DNA of 64,000 nucleotides, taken from positions 186,001 through 250,000 of the forward strand of contig JAHBVY010000004.1 in NCBI GenBank assembly GCA_019637265.1, read 5' to 3'. Below, one piece after another: positions 54,049 through 64,000 of this stretch; the first letter of the stretch is position 1, and each line of letters begins with the position of its first letter. This stretch comes from Polyangiaceae bacterium (GTDB lineage Bacteria; Myxococcota_A; Polyangia; Polyangiales; Polyangiaceae). The position numbers were made by a program, and so were the translations under genes. Under the pieces are notes generated by a model. That model did no database searches. It was not told the origin of the DNA and saw only the letters and a program-made list of their open reading frames with translations.

Positions 54049-54303
54049 CTTCGACCCTCGGGGAGCGGGCAGCACCTGGAGGCGGCGCTCGAGCTAGGGC
54101 GCCTCTGCAGCAATGACCCGCTTTGCGCCCAGCATTGCCCGGACAACCGGCACGAGGCCCGCTTCACGCACGGCGCGGCCTGCCACGGCTGCCTGCTCAT
54201 CGCCGAGCCTTCCTGTGAGCGCCGCAACGAGCTCTTGGATCGCGCGTTGGTGGTGCCCACGGTGGACCTCGCCGACGCCGCGTTCTTCGTGGAAACAACA
54301 TGA
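54049..54303 (+). pseudogene. drmB: remnant of a DUF1998/DrmB-type DISARM gene (3' end)
   Basis: An open frame without its own start ends at TGA 54303. It reads GQHLEAALELGRLC, then DPLCAQHCPDN, THGAACHGCLLIAEPSCE, NELLDRALVVPTVD. The spacing of HGAACHxCLLIxEPSCExxNxLLDRAL is that of the DUF1998 C-terminus found in DrmB of DISARM systems. The other 90 percent of the gene is absent. A frame change may occur upstream near 54049, where a different frame ends in AYFDP. The region 53791-54048 holds no intact gene. Confidence 0.6.
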
Positions 54304-54575
54304 GCGCCCTCGTCGCCAGGCTCTCGCCTGCGACGCTCGAGGCGCTCGCCAGCGCGACGGAGCGCGGGGCGCTGACGCCGCCGTTCTCGAAGGCGGGCGT
54401 TGGCCGGGTGGTCTCCCTGACGGAGCTGACCGACGCGCTCGCTCTGATGGAAGAGCTTCGTGCAGCCGGCGTGACAGACCAAGGGCTCACAGCCTCCCTA
54501 CGGCTCGCCGCCGCCGCGCGCCGCGCTAGCGAGACCAAGGCACCGCCCTCCCTCGAGAAAGGGCACCCTCAATAA
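54300..54575 (+). CDS. truncated DrmC-like N-terminus (DISARM remnant)
   Basis: 91 residues beginning at an ATG that overlaps the DrmB-like stop (ATGA), the usual coupling between drmB and the phospholipase-D-like drmC. The product (LVARLSPATLEALASATERG, then LTELTDALALMEELRAAGVTDQ and ASLRLAAAARRASE) resembles the helical N-terminal part of such proteins. It stops before any PLD (HxK) motif. It is therefore a 5' fragment, unlikely to be an active enzyme. Confidence 0.55.
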   Translation: MSALVARLSPATLEALASATERGALTPPFSKAGVGRVVSLTELTDALALMEELRAAGVTDQGLTASLRLAAAARRASETKAPPSLEKGHPQ

Positions 54576-54612
54576 AACGCTTCCATGACTATTTCCCCAG
54601 CAAGGGTTTTGG

Positions 54613-54629
54613 GGGTTAGACGGCACCGC
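54613..54629 (+). repeat. 17-bp dispersed element, one-mismatch copy G
   Basis: GGGTTAGACGGCACCGC, one base from the core, preceded by AAGGGTTTTGG. It lies 38 bp after the DrmC-like fragment. Confidence 0.75.
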
Positions 54630-54651
54630 GCCGCGCTGCCGCTGGGCGCCC

Positions 54652-55128
54652 TTAGCGCAGGGTGTCTTTGGCGCGGTGGTAGGCGGTGGCGCTCGCCACC
54701 ATCGCCACGGTGAGGTTCTGCTTCTGTGGGTCGGTGCCGATGTCCGCTGGCGCGATCCGCACATTCGTCAGGGCATTGTACCCGTTCTTCTGGGCTTGCT
54801 CCTTCAGGCGCAGGATGGCCTCGCGCCGCACTCGGAGCATCACCTGGCTCACGTTGTCGAGCTCACCGCCGAACAGGTTCAAGATGGACGCGACCAAGGC
54901 TTGGAAGCGGTCCACGCCCCACACCAGCTCCACGTTGAGGAGCCGAGGGGCGGCATCCGGGTGGACCACGGCGCCGTCGAAGCGCCGTGAGTTGGTGATG
55001 AAGATGCCCGCCAGCGCTTGCTCTCGGCGCGCGAGCGAGGCCGCGTGAGCGCGCGTGCGCTGGGGTCCCCACACGAAGGCGACGAGGGCCAACGCGGAGA
55101 CGGACAGGATCCCGAACAGCTCGAGCAC
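54652..55128 (-). CDS. membrane-anchored YbjQ-family protein
   Basis: 158 residues. An N-terminal transmembrane helix (about 4-22) is followed by a YbjQ/UPF0145 domain with IFITNSRRFDGAVVHPDAAPRLLNVELVWGVDRFQALVASILNLFGG, ILRLKEQAQKNGYNALTNVRI. YbjQ proteins form pentamers of unknown role, sometimes called heavy-metal binding. It lies 3 bp downstream of a second, soluble YbjQ gene, so the pair is one operon. Confidence 0.8.
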   Translation of the reverse strand: MLELFGILSVSALALVAFVWGPQRTRAHAASLARREQALAGIFITNSRRFDGAVVHPDAAPRLLNVELVWGVDRFQALVASILNLFGGELDNVSQVMLRVRREAILRLKEQAQKNGYNALTNVRIAPADIGTDPQKQNLTVAMVASATAYHRAKDTLR

Positions 55129-55131
55129 GGC

Positions 55132-55455
55132 TCAGTCCTCGGGGACGACCTGCACGGCGGTGCCGTAGGCGTAGAGCTCCGCGGCGCCTGCGGCCACCGT
55201 GCTGGTGGAGTAGCGGACGTTGACGATGGCGTTGGCCCCCAGCTGGCGCGCCTCATGGAGCATGCGCGCCGTGGCCTGCTCACGCGACTCCGTGAGCAGC
55301 TCGGTGTACTCGCTGAGCTCGCCGCCGACGATGTTCTTCAAGCCCGCGAGGAAGTCGCGGCCGACGTTGCGGGCGCGCACCGTGTTGCCTTGCACCAGCC
55401 CAAAGGCGCGGACGATTCGATACCCGGGCACCGTCTCGGTGTTCACGACGATCAT
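55132..55455 (-). CDS. ybjQ: YbjQ/UPF0145-family protein
   Basis: 107 residues from the ATG at 55455, which gives the canonical MIVVNTETVPGYRI start. Family blocks GLVQGNTVRARNVGRDFLAGLKNIVGGELSEYTELL and ARQLGANAIVNVRY are intact. Standard length. The biochemical function is unknown. Operon with the membrane-anchored paralogue. Confidence 0.9.
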   Translation of the reverse strand: MIVVNTETVPGYRIVRAFGLVQGNTVRARNVGRDFLAGLKNIVGGELSEYTELLTESREQATARMLHEARQLGANAIVNVRYSTSTVAAGAAELYAYGTAVQVVPED

Positions 55456-55601
55456 CGCGGCTGCCATACACGCGCGCCGAGGCGTGTGCCAGCGGCGCCG
55501 CCGTCATCAGGAGGGCGGCCATGGGGGCCACGGGGTGCGGTGTGGATTCGAGGGGCAGCGATGGGTGGCGGTCGGCGCGCGGGTGCGGTCAGAATGGGGG
55601 C

Positions 55602-58457
55602 ATGTCGCCGTTCGCCAAGCGTCTCCCGCCTCGGTCGCGGTCCTCGCGGCTGCGCCAGGCGCTCGCGCCGCTCCCCGCCTGTTGGCTCCTGCTCGCCTGC
55701 GCGGGTGCTCCCGTGCCCGACGCGCAGGCGGCGCCGCCGAGTCCTCCCGTAGCGCCCACGCGGGATCCAGCGCCCCTGTTGGCGAGCGGCCGCGCGGCGT
55801 TCGAGAAGAGCGACTACGCCGCCGCGGAGGCGAGCCTACGTGAGGCGGCGCGCGCCCGCGCGACGCCCGAGGTCTCGCTGGCGCTCGCCGAGCTCTTGCT
55901 GATCACCGGGCGCTACGAAGAGGCGGTGCAGCGCGGCGGCATGGCAGCGCGCCTGCCGTCACTCAAGGTGAAGGCGCACCCGGTGACGGCCGAGGCGCTG
56001 CGGCGCCAGGGCAAGCTGGATGAAGCGCTGAAGCTGCTCTCGGAGGTGACGTCGGACCCCAAGGCGCTCCGCGCGTCGCTCCTCATGGGGGAGATCTTGC
56101 TGGCGCAGGGCAAGGTGAAGGAGGCCGAGCAGAGCTTGATGCGCCTGATCGAGGCCTACAACGACGATCAGATCGCAGACAGTGACGCTGACGGATTGGC
56201 GCTCGTCGGTCGTGCGGCTCACCTCCTGCGCGCCCCGCGCGACGCCAACGACGCCTTCAATCAAGCCGAGCGCGCCCAGAAGGGCCACGTGCCGACGTTG
56301 CTCTGGCGCGCCGAGCTGTTCCTGGAGAAGTACGATCCAGGGCACGCGGAGGAGGTGGTGAACGAGGTGCTGGCCAAGGCACCGAACCACCCCGACGCGC
56401 TGGTGTGGCTCGCTCACGTGAAGCTGGCGCAGGCGCTCGACTTCGACGCCGCGACGCGGCTCGCGGATCAGGCGCTCGGCGTGAACCCGAAGCACGCCGG
56501 CGCCTACTTCGTGAAGGCGGGCATCGAGCTGCGCGACATGGAGCTCGCGGCGGCGGACAAGCAAGCCGACGCCGGGCTCGCGGCGGTGCCCGGGGACCTG
56601 GATCTGCTCAGCATGAAGGCGGCCATCCGGTTCCTCGCGGATGATACGGCCGGCTTCGAGCGCGCCAAGCAGGCGGTGCTCAGCCGGAGCCCGCGCTACT
56701 CGCGCATGTATCAAATCATCGCGGATTATGCCGAGTGGGAGCACCGCTACGACGAGGTGGTGCACATGATGCGCGAGGCGCTGAAGCTCGACGGGGAGGA
56801 CGCCAAGGCGGAGGCGCAGCTCGGCCTCAACCTGATCCGCGGCGGTGAGGACGCGGCGGGCGTGAAGGCGCTGGGCGCCGCCTTCGACAAAGACCCGTTC
56901 AACGTGCGCGTCTACAACACGCTGAACTTATACGAGAAGAAGATCCCCAAAGAGTACGTCACCCTGACTCAAGGCGCGTTCACCTACCGCTTCCACAAGG
57001 ATGAGCAGGCGCTGCTCGCGCGCTACATCCCGGGGCTGATGGAGCAGGCGCTCCGCGCCATGATGGAGCACTACCAGTTTACCCCAGGGAAACCCGTGGG
57101 GGTGGAGCTCTACTCAGACAAGCAAGACTTCTCGATCCGCACGAGCGGCCTGCCGGACACGGGCATTCAAGGCGTGTGCTTCGGCAAGACGCTCGCCAGC
57201 ATGAGCCCGCACCGCGAGCCCTTCAACTTGGGGATGACGCTGTGGCACGAGCTGGCCCACGTGTTCCACATCCAGATGTCGAAGAGCCACGTGCCGCGTT
57301 GGTTCACCGAGGGCCTGGCGGAGTACGAGACCTTGGTGGTGCGGAGCGAGTGGCAGCGCGAGCACGATGATCAGCTGTTCGCCGCGATGCGCGACGGGCG
57401 GCTCCCCAAGCTGGGGCACATGAACCGCGCCTTCACGCGCGCGGAGGAGATGAGCGACATCGCCACCGCCTACTACGCCTCCAGCCAGATCTTGGTGATG
57501 CTCGCGGAGCGCTACGGGCGCGCCAAGCTGAATCAGATGCTCACGCTGTGGGGGCAAGGCGTGCGCACGCCGGAGGTGGTGCAGCGCGCCCTCGGGAAGG
57601 ACACGGAGGCGCTCGATCGCGAGTTCGAGGCCTTCAGCAAGCAGCGCCTGAGCCGCTATCAGCGGCAGTTCGTGCCGATTTCACGCAGCGGCCCGCTGGA
57701 GGAGGCGGCCAAGCTGGCGAAGCAGCACCCAGACAGCGCGCCGCACCAAACGCGCTACGCGCTGGCGGCGCTGCGTGCCGGCGACGCCAAGGCGGCGCAG
57801 GGCGCCTTGGAGGCGGCGCTGCGCGCCGATCCGAAGTACCCCGACGCGCGCTACCTGAAGGCTCAAGTGGCGGCGGCGGGGCGCGATGTGAAGGGCGCCG
57901 AGCGCCAGCTCCGCGCCTTGATCAAGGACACGGACGGCTATGCCTTGCGCATGAGCCTCGCGCGGCTGATGGAGGCGCAGGGCGACCCCGCGAAGCTGAA
58001 GCTGGAGCTGAACGCGGCGCACCGGCTGGACCCAACCCAGGCGGAGCCGCTGGTGCACCTGCTCGCGCTGGCGACGAAGGAGAAGGATGCGGCTGGTGAG
58101 CTGACCTTACTGAGGAAGCTCGCCGCGCTGGAGCAGCACTCGCCGGAGATCTACCAGCGCTTGATGAAGCGTTTGCTCGACGCGGGCGAGCTGGATGAGG
58201 CGCGCCGCGTCGGTGAATCTGCCGTGTGGGTGGACCTGGCTGGCCTCGAGACGCACCGCTTGTTCGGTGAGATCTTGATCGCCTCCAAGATGCTGCCGCG
58301 CGCCATCTTCGAGCTGCACTCCGCGCTGCTCTGCGATGGGCGCCCCCAGGAGCTCGCCGCGGTGCACGGCTTGCTCGCCAAGGCTTACGCCGCGGTGCCC
58401 AACCCCAAGGAGGCCGCCAAGCACCGTGAGCTGGCGAAGGGACTGAAGGCGAAGTGA
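55602..58457 (+). CDS. TPR-rich lipoprotein with gluzincin-type metallopeptidase domain
   Basis: 951 residues from the ATG at 55602. The signal region has a lipobox-like LLLAC (Cys33). TPR repeats fill about 60-430. A peptidase domain (about 440-700) holds HELAH at 549-553 and the third zinc ligand in EGLAEYE about 20 residues later, the gluzincin pattern of peptidase MA-like proteins. More TPRs follow to the C-terminus (about 710-945). It should be a periplasmic or surface metalloprotease with large TPR platforms. Substrate unknown. A shorter start would remove the signal. Confidence 0.88.
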   Translation: MSPFAKRLPPRSRSSRLRQALAPLPACWLLLACAGAPVPDAQAAPPSPPVAPTRDPAPLLASGRAAFEKSDYAAAEASLREAARARATPEVSLALAELLLITGRYEEAVQRGGMAARLPSLKVKAHPVTAEALRRQGKLDEALKLLSEVTSDPKALRASLLMGEILLAQGKVKEAEQSLMRLIEAYNDDQIADSDADGLALVGRAAHLLRAPRDANDAFNQAERAQKGHVPTLLWRAELFLEKYDPGHAEEVVNEVLAKAPNHPDALVWLAHVKLAQALDFDAATRLADQALGVNPKHAGAYFVKAGIELRDMELAAADKQADAGLAAVPGDLDLLSMKAAIRFLADDTAGFERAKQAVLSRSPRYSRMYQIIADYAEWEHRYDEVVHMMREALKLDGEDAKAEAQLGLNLIRGGEDAAGVKALGAAFDKDPFNVRVYNTLNLYEKKIPKEYVTLTQGAFTYRFHKDEQALLARYIPGLMEQALRAMMEHYQFTPGKPVGVELYSDKQDFSIRTSGLPDTGIQGVCFGKTLASMSPHREPFNLGMTLWHELAHVFHIQMSKSHVPRWFTEGLAEYETLVVRSEWQREHDDQLFAAMRDGRLPKLGHMNRAFTRAEEMSDIATAYYASSQILVMLAERYGRAKLNQMLTLWGQGVRTPEVVQRALGKDTEALDREFEAFSKQRLSRYQRQFVPISRSGPLEEAAKLAKQHPDSAPHQTRYALAALRAGDAKAAQGALEAALRADPKYPDARYLKAQVAAAGRDVKGAERQLRALIKDTDGYALRMSLARLMEAQGDPAKLKLELNAAHRLDPTQAEPLVHLLALATKEKDAAGELTLLRKLAALEQHSPEIYQRLMKRLLDAGELDEARRVGESAVWVDLAGLETHRLFGEILIASKMLPRAIFELHSALLCDGRPQELAAVHGLLAKAYAAVPNPKEAAKHRELAKGLKAK

Positions 58458-58618
58458 TGGCGCGCAGAACACGCGGCGTCTGGGGTGGGCGCGCTCGACG
58501 GACGCAATGGCGTCGCGGATTGGGATGGTTTGCTGACTGGTCGAGGTGCGCGCTTCATGGCGCTCGAGCACGCGCTCGGTACAGTACGGCTCGCTGACGT
58601 GATGAACGAGGTGCCACG

Positions 58619-59245
58619 ATGACGACCGGTTTGGTACGTGGGGATGACGGGGTGAAGCGCTGCTGGTGGAGCGCGCAGCCGGAGATCTACCAGCGCTATC
58701 ACGACACGGAGTGGGGCATGCCCACGGCGGACGACGTGCGGTTGTTCGAGAAGCTGTGCTTGGAGGGGTTCCAGGCGGGGCTCAGCTGGCTCACCATCTT
58801 GAACAAGCGCGCGCGTTTCCGTGAGGTATTCAGCGGCTTCGAGCCCGCGCGGGTCGCCGCCTTCGGCGAGCGCGACATCACGCGGCTCTTGAAAGATCCT
58901 GGCATCGTGCGGCACCGCGCAAAAATTGAGGCCGCCATCAGCAACGCGCGCTGCGTCCCCGCCATCTCGAAGGAGCACGGCAGCCTCGCGCGCTTCATCT
59001 GGCAGTTCGAGCCCAAGGCGAGCGAGCGCCCCAAGGAGCTCACCCGCGAGGCGCTGGTGCAGCTCACCGAGACCCCCTCGGCGCGGGCGCTCTCGAAGGC
59101 GCTCCGAGGCTACGGCTTCCGCTTCATCGGGCCCACCACCGCCTACGCCTTCATGCAGTCAGTTGGGCTGGTGAATGACCACTTGAAGGGCTGCCCCGCG
59201 CGCTCACGCTGCCAAGCGGCGCGCCGCGCCTTCGAGCGACCATGA
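58619..59245 (+). CDS. tag: DNA-3-methyladenine glycosylase I
   Basis: 208 residues, normal size for TagI. Landmarks are CWWSAQPEIYQRYHDTEWGMP near the start, FEKLCLEGFQAGLSWLTILNKR with the conserved Glu, and the C-terminal YAFMQSVGLVNDHLKGCPAR where His and Cys complete the zinc site. It removes 3-methyladenine from alkylated DNA to start base excision repair. It stands as its own unit. Confidence 0.96.
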   Translation: MTTGLVRGDDGVKRCWWSAQPEIYQRYHDTEWGMPTADDVRLFEKLCLEGFQAGLSWLTILNKRARFREVFSGFEPARVAAFGERDITRLLKDPGIVRHRAKIEAAISNARCVPAISKEHGSLARFIWQFEPKASERPKELTREALVQLTETPSARALSKALRGYGFRFIGPTTAYAFMQSVGLVNDHLKGCPARSRCQAARRAFERP

Positions 59246-59529
59246 GCACCTCGCCGAAGAGCTGGCCCGGCGCCGCTACGGCGTCCTGATCGAGGTGGAG
59301 GGCGCCGCTGCGGGCCGTTCCCGGGGCCTGGGACGGATGAGGCCTGGGCGGATGTTCACTTGGGCCTGGTGGGATGGAGGCGCGCTTGGCGCTGCGGAGC
59401 ACCCACTCGATATCGATCCACTGGGGCACCTTCGACCTGGCGCTGTGAGGGCAGCCACTCAGCGAGATGCCAAACCCCCAAAAAAAGAGCTGACGAGAGA
59501 CTTGGTGGGCCACGCCAGGGCTTGGTTCG

Positions 59530-59546
59530 GGGTTGGACGGCACCGC
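59530..59546 (+). repeat. 17-bp dispersed element, exact copy H
   Basis: Exact core preceded by GGCTTGGTTCGG in the 538-bp gap before fusA. That gap (59246-59783) contains no supported gene; an AAACCCCCAAAAAAA segment near 59468 is a half-element in the opposite orientation. Confidence 0.85.
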
Positions 59547-59783
59547 ACTGCTCGTCCACTGCGCGCGAACGAGTCTCACGGCCGCTCCTGGCGCGATCGT
59601 CGCCTCGAAACCGGTTCTGAAGTACACGGGCGCGCCCAGCCGGGGCGGACATCGAACGCGCTTGCGACTCGATTGGACTGGAGGCCCAAGACGGACTAAG
59701 AGCGGGCCCCGCCTCGCCCCCCGCGCGAGAGCTGGTGAGTATGCGACGCGGCCCAGGCGGCCCTTGAACCGGAAACGAACGCC

Positions 59784-61874
<2,091 letters not shown>

Positions 61875-61902
61875 CGCAGCCGTCCACGCCGTGAACGCGT
61901 GG

Positions 61903-61935
61903 CAGGGGCGACCAACCGGTCGCCCCTGTTTTTTT
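61903..61935 (+). terminator. intrinsic terminator of fusA
   Basis: CAGGGGCGACC-AACC-GGTCGCCCCTG, a perfect 11-bp stem, followed by seven T. It starts 29 bp after the stop codon. Confidence 0.92.
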
Positions 61936-61940
61936 GCAGC

Positions 61941-63302
61941 TCACTCCCCGCGGAGGCCCAGCGCCTTGGCCTTCTTGTAGAGGTGGCTGCGCTCGAGTCC
62001 CAGGGCGCGCGACGTGGCGGTCATCTGACCCCCGTGGTGCGCCAGGGCCTCCTCCAAGATGGTGCGCTCGGCCTCCTCCACCAGCACGCGGAACGGCACA
62101 TCGGGGCGATAGAGCCCCGCGGCGCGCGGTAGTGCACCGGCGCCCAGCGCGCGCTTCACGTCACCTTCGCTGATGGTGTCGTCAGGGCTCAAGATCACGA
62201 GGCGCTCAATCAGGTTCTTCAGCTCGCGCACGTTGCCAGGGAAGGCGTGGCTCGTGAGGCCTTCGAGCGCCGCGGGCGCCAGCGTGACCCCCGGACGATC
62301 GTGAGTGCGCCGCGCGGCCTCCAAGAACCGCGTGGCGAGCAGCGGGATGTCCTCGCGCCGCGCGCGGAGCGGCGGCAGCGCGAGCGGCACCACGTTCAGC
62401 CGATCGTAGAGATCCGGGCGGAACTCGCCTTCTTCACAGGCGCGCGTGAGATCACGATTGGTGGCGGCCACCACCCGGACGTCCACTTGAAACGTCTCGC
62501 TGCCCCCCACGCGCTCCACCTCACGCTCTTGCAGCACGCGCAGCAGCTTGGCCTGCATCGCGAGCGGCATGTCGCCCACCTCGTCCAAGAACAAGGTGCC
62601 GAGGCTTGCGCGCTCAAATTTTCCACGTCGTAATTTAGTGGCGCCGGTGAAGGCCCCTGCCTCGTGGCCGAACAGCTCGCTCTCGATCAGGTCCTTGGGC
62701 ACCGCGGCGCAGTTCAGCTTCTCCAGCGGGCCAAGGCTACGCGATGAGGCGCGGTGCAGCGCGCGCGCCACCAGCTCCTTCCCGGTGCCGCGCTCCCCTG
62801 TCACCAGGATGTCCGCCTGAGAGCGCGCCGCGCGCTCGATCTGCTCGCGCAGCGCCCGCATCGCGTGGCTCTCACCCACCAGCTCATCGAAGTAGCCCGC
62901 GCTCGCCTTGAGCTCCCGAGCTTCGGCTTCGGCGCGCACCAGGCGCAGGGTGTTGTCCACCACCAGGAGCAGCCGATCGGTCGAGAGCGGCTTCTCCAGG
63001 AAGTCGAGCGCGCCGAGCCGAGTGGCGCGCACCGCGGCGTCGATCGTCGCGTGCCCGCTCATCATGATCGCGGCGGTGTCATTGCCCTCGCGCCGCAGCT
63101 GCTCGAGCAGGTCCACCCCATCGCCGTCCGGCAGGGCGACGTCGAGGATCATGAGATCGTAGCTGCCGCGCCGCAGTCGCTCGAGCGCGACGCCGACACC
63201 CCCCGCGACGTCCACGGAGTAGCCCTCCAGGGTGAGCGCCTTCTTGAGGGTGCTCAGGATGGCGACCTCGTCGTCTAGGACCAAGATGTGGGCGCGGGAC
63301 AC
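61941..63302 (-). CDS. sigma-54-dependent response regulator (NtrC family)
   Basis: 453 residues. The receiver domain has phospho-acceptor Asp54 (LILDVALPDGDG) and the switch Lys in FLEKP. The AAA+ domain has Walker A GERGTGKE (169-176), the sigma-54 contact loop GAFTGA (216-221), and the Walker B region GTLFLDEVGDMP. A Fis-type helix-turn-helix closes it (about 415-453, HHGGQMTATSRALGLERSHLYKK). It activates sigma-54 promoters after phosphorylation. No histidine kinase is adjacent. It sits divergent from the DUF4388 gene. Confidence 0.95.
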   Translation of the reverse strand: MSRAHILVLDDEVAILSTLKKALTLEGYSVDVAGGVGVALERLRRGSYDLMILDVALPDGDGVDLLEQLRREGNDTAAIMMSGHATIDAAVRATRLGALDFLEKPLSTDRLLLVVDNTLRLVRAEAEARELKASAGYFDELVGESHAMRALREQIERAARSQADILVTGERGTGKELVARALHRASSRSLGPLEKLNCAAVPKDLIESELFGHEAGAFTGATKLRRGKFERASLGTLFLDEVGDMPLAMQAKLLRVLQEREVERVGGSETFQVDVRVVAATNRDLTRACEEGEFRPDLYDRLNVVPLALPPLRARREDIPLLATRFLEAARRTHDRPGVTLAPAALEGLTSHAFPGNVRELKNLIERLVILSPDDTISEGDVKRALGAGALPRAAGLYRPDVPFRVLVEEAERTILEEALAHHGGQMTATSRALGLERSHLYKKAKALGLRGE

Positions 63303-63411
63303 CGGAGACAGGGTAGTCGCGCCTTGCCTGACGTAAAGCCGCGCCCTCGAGGCTGCGGGTGATGGCCTGCGGCGGAGAGGATGGCGCCGCGCTCGGAGCC
63401 GTCCGTCAGGT

Positions 63412-63432
63412 CTTTGGAGTTGGATGGCGCGG
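63412..63432 (+). repeat. degenerate relative of the dispersed element
   Basis: TTTGGAGTTGGATGGCGCGGC resembles the element with several mismatches, in the gap between the divergent regulator and DUF4388 genes. Weak; listed for completeness. Confidence 0.3.
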
Positions 63433-63499
63433 CCCGCCTCGAGGTGGCCGCGCGAAATCGGCGCGCAGGGGAGGCAGTGGAGCTAATCTACCCGCGCGC

Positions 63500-64000
63500 A
63501 TGAGCTCACCCGCCCCGATGGCCTCTGGGGTTCTCTCCAAGAATCCGCTGCCCAACGTGCTGCTCCAGCTACTGGAGCGCGAGCTGAGCGGCACCTTGGT
63601 GCTCGAGACGCGCCAAGGGGAGAAGAGCGCGGTGCTGCTCGCGCGCGGTGTGCCCGTGAAGGCGCGCACCAGCGAGCCCGTGATCTACTTGGGGCGGCTC
63701 TTGGTGGAGCGTGGGCTCATCACGCCCGAGGCCGAGGCGGACGCGCTCGCGCGGGTAGCCAAGGAACGGTGCTTGCTCGGGCAGGTGCTGGTGGAGCGTG
63801 GCGTGCTGCGCCGCGAGCAGCTGACTCAGGCGCTGGAAGAGCAGGTCTCACGCAAGCTCGTGTGGCTGGCGGGGCTGCCGGACAGCTCGCTCTACGGCTT
63901 CTACGAGGGGGTGGATTACCTCCAGCGCTTTGGGGGCGAGGTGACGCCGGTCGCGCCGCTCGCCGCGATTTGGGCGGGTGTGAGGCGGTTTGGTCCCGAC
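63500..64000 (+). CDS. DUF4388-type protein, partial (runs off the window)
   Basis: The first 167 residues are in the window. They read PLPNVLLQLLERELSGTLVLETRQGEKSAVLLARGVPVKART, the DUF4388 (PATAN-like) start, followed by a region like GspE N-terminal modules: IYLGRLLVERGLITPEAEADALAR and GQVLVERGVLRREQLTQALEEQVSRKL. Such proteins in myxobacteria act in regulation of motility and signalling. The gene continues beyond 64000. Confidence 0.8.
   Translation, partial: MSSPAPMASGVLSKNPLPNVLLQLLERELSGTLVLETRQGEKSAVLLARGVPVKARTSEPVIYLGRLLVERGLITPEAEADALARVAKERCLLGQVLVERGVLRREQLTQALEEQVSRKLVWLAGLPDSSLYGFYEGVDYLQRFGGEVTPVAPLAAIWAGVRRFGPD

Noticed and set aside
53940..54097. Short plus-strand frame starting at an ATG before the DrmB-like fragment
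   Set aside because: Fifty-two codons ending in an Arg/Ser-rich tail; it may be part of the decayed gene in another frame but cannot be supported as a gene.

Overview
This is a very G+C-rich chromosomal window from a myxobacterium (phylum Myxococcota, most likely a polyangial/sorangial lineage). The evidence is the many lipoproteins with a GGSGG-type linker after the lipobox, a MYXO-CTERM-like tail, an AgmX/PglI-type domain protein, a CarD-family regulator, an NtrC-type response regulator, a DUF4388-type protein, a lysine/alanine-rich histone H1-like protein and heavy use of GTG starts. This assignment comes from gene content; no similarity search was run.

Layout. 0-6 kb: secreted vWA lipoprotein, three tandem small membrane paralogues, a lipoprotein with a C2-like domain, and a periplasmic octaheme cytochrome c. 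6-16 kb: methyltransferase, thiolase and MBL-fold hydrolase; a coupled trio (small protein, FliH/SctL-like stator, site-2 protease); a secreted M15 peptidase, coaD, a degenerate retropepsin-like lipoprotein and an HNH endonuclease. 16-25 kb: AgmX/PglI-type lipoprotein, MMPL/RND exporter, a large unknown protein, histone-like protein with promoter, OmpA lipoprotein, exopolyphosphatase and carD with a long leader. 25-43 kb is the accessory part. It mixes small secreted lipoproteins with many genes of polymorphic-toxin immunity families (duplicated Imm8-like, DUF4259, Imm1-like, SMI1/KNR4, DUF2625), an SMR transporter, a DUF1801 protein with a histone-like tail, a beta-helix lipoprotein, and a coupled operon headed by a PAAR-like (DUF4150) protein whose 3' end is frameshifted. 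43-51 kb: orphan adenine methyltransferase, parvulin-type PPIase, membrane proteins, RNase III, outer-membrane barrel and TrmL. 51-54.6 kb: an unrecognised two-gene operon next to a decayed fragment that looks like the drmB/drmC junction of a DISARM locus. 54.6-64 kb: YbjQ pair, TPR gluzincin peptidase, tagI, EF-G with a clear terminator, sigma-54-dependent response regulator and the start of a DUF4388-type gene.

The most striking signal not tied to a gene is a 17-bp element, GGGTTGGACGGCACCGC. It has seven exact and three near copies, all intergenic and in both orientations. Related half-elements with the same G-rich 5' part occur elsewhere, one of them inside the signal-peptide coding region of a lipoprotein. 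Other unusual items are a tRNA acceptor/T-arm remnant without D or anticodon arms, two apparent frameshifts 1.3 kb apart, and repeated GGGGCGACC hairpins.

No complete rRNA, tRNA, CRISPR array, transposase or integrase gene was found.
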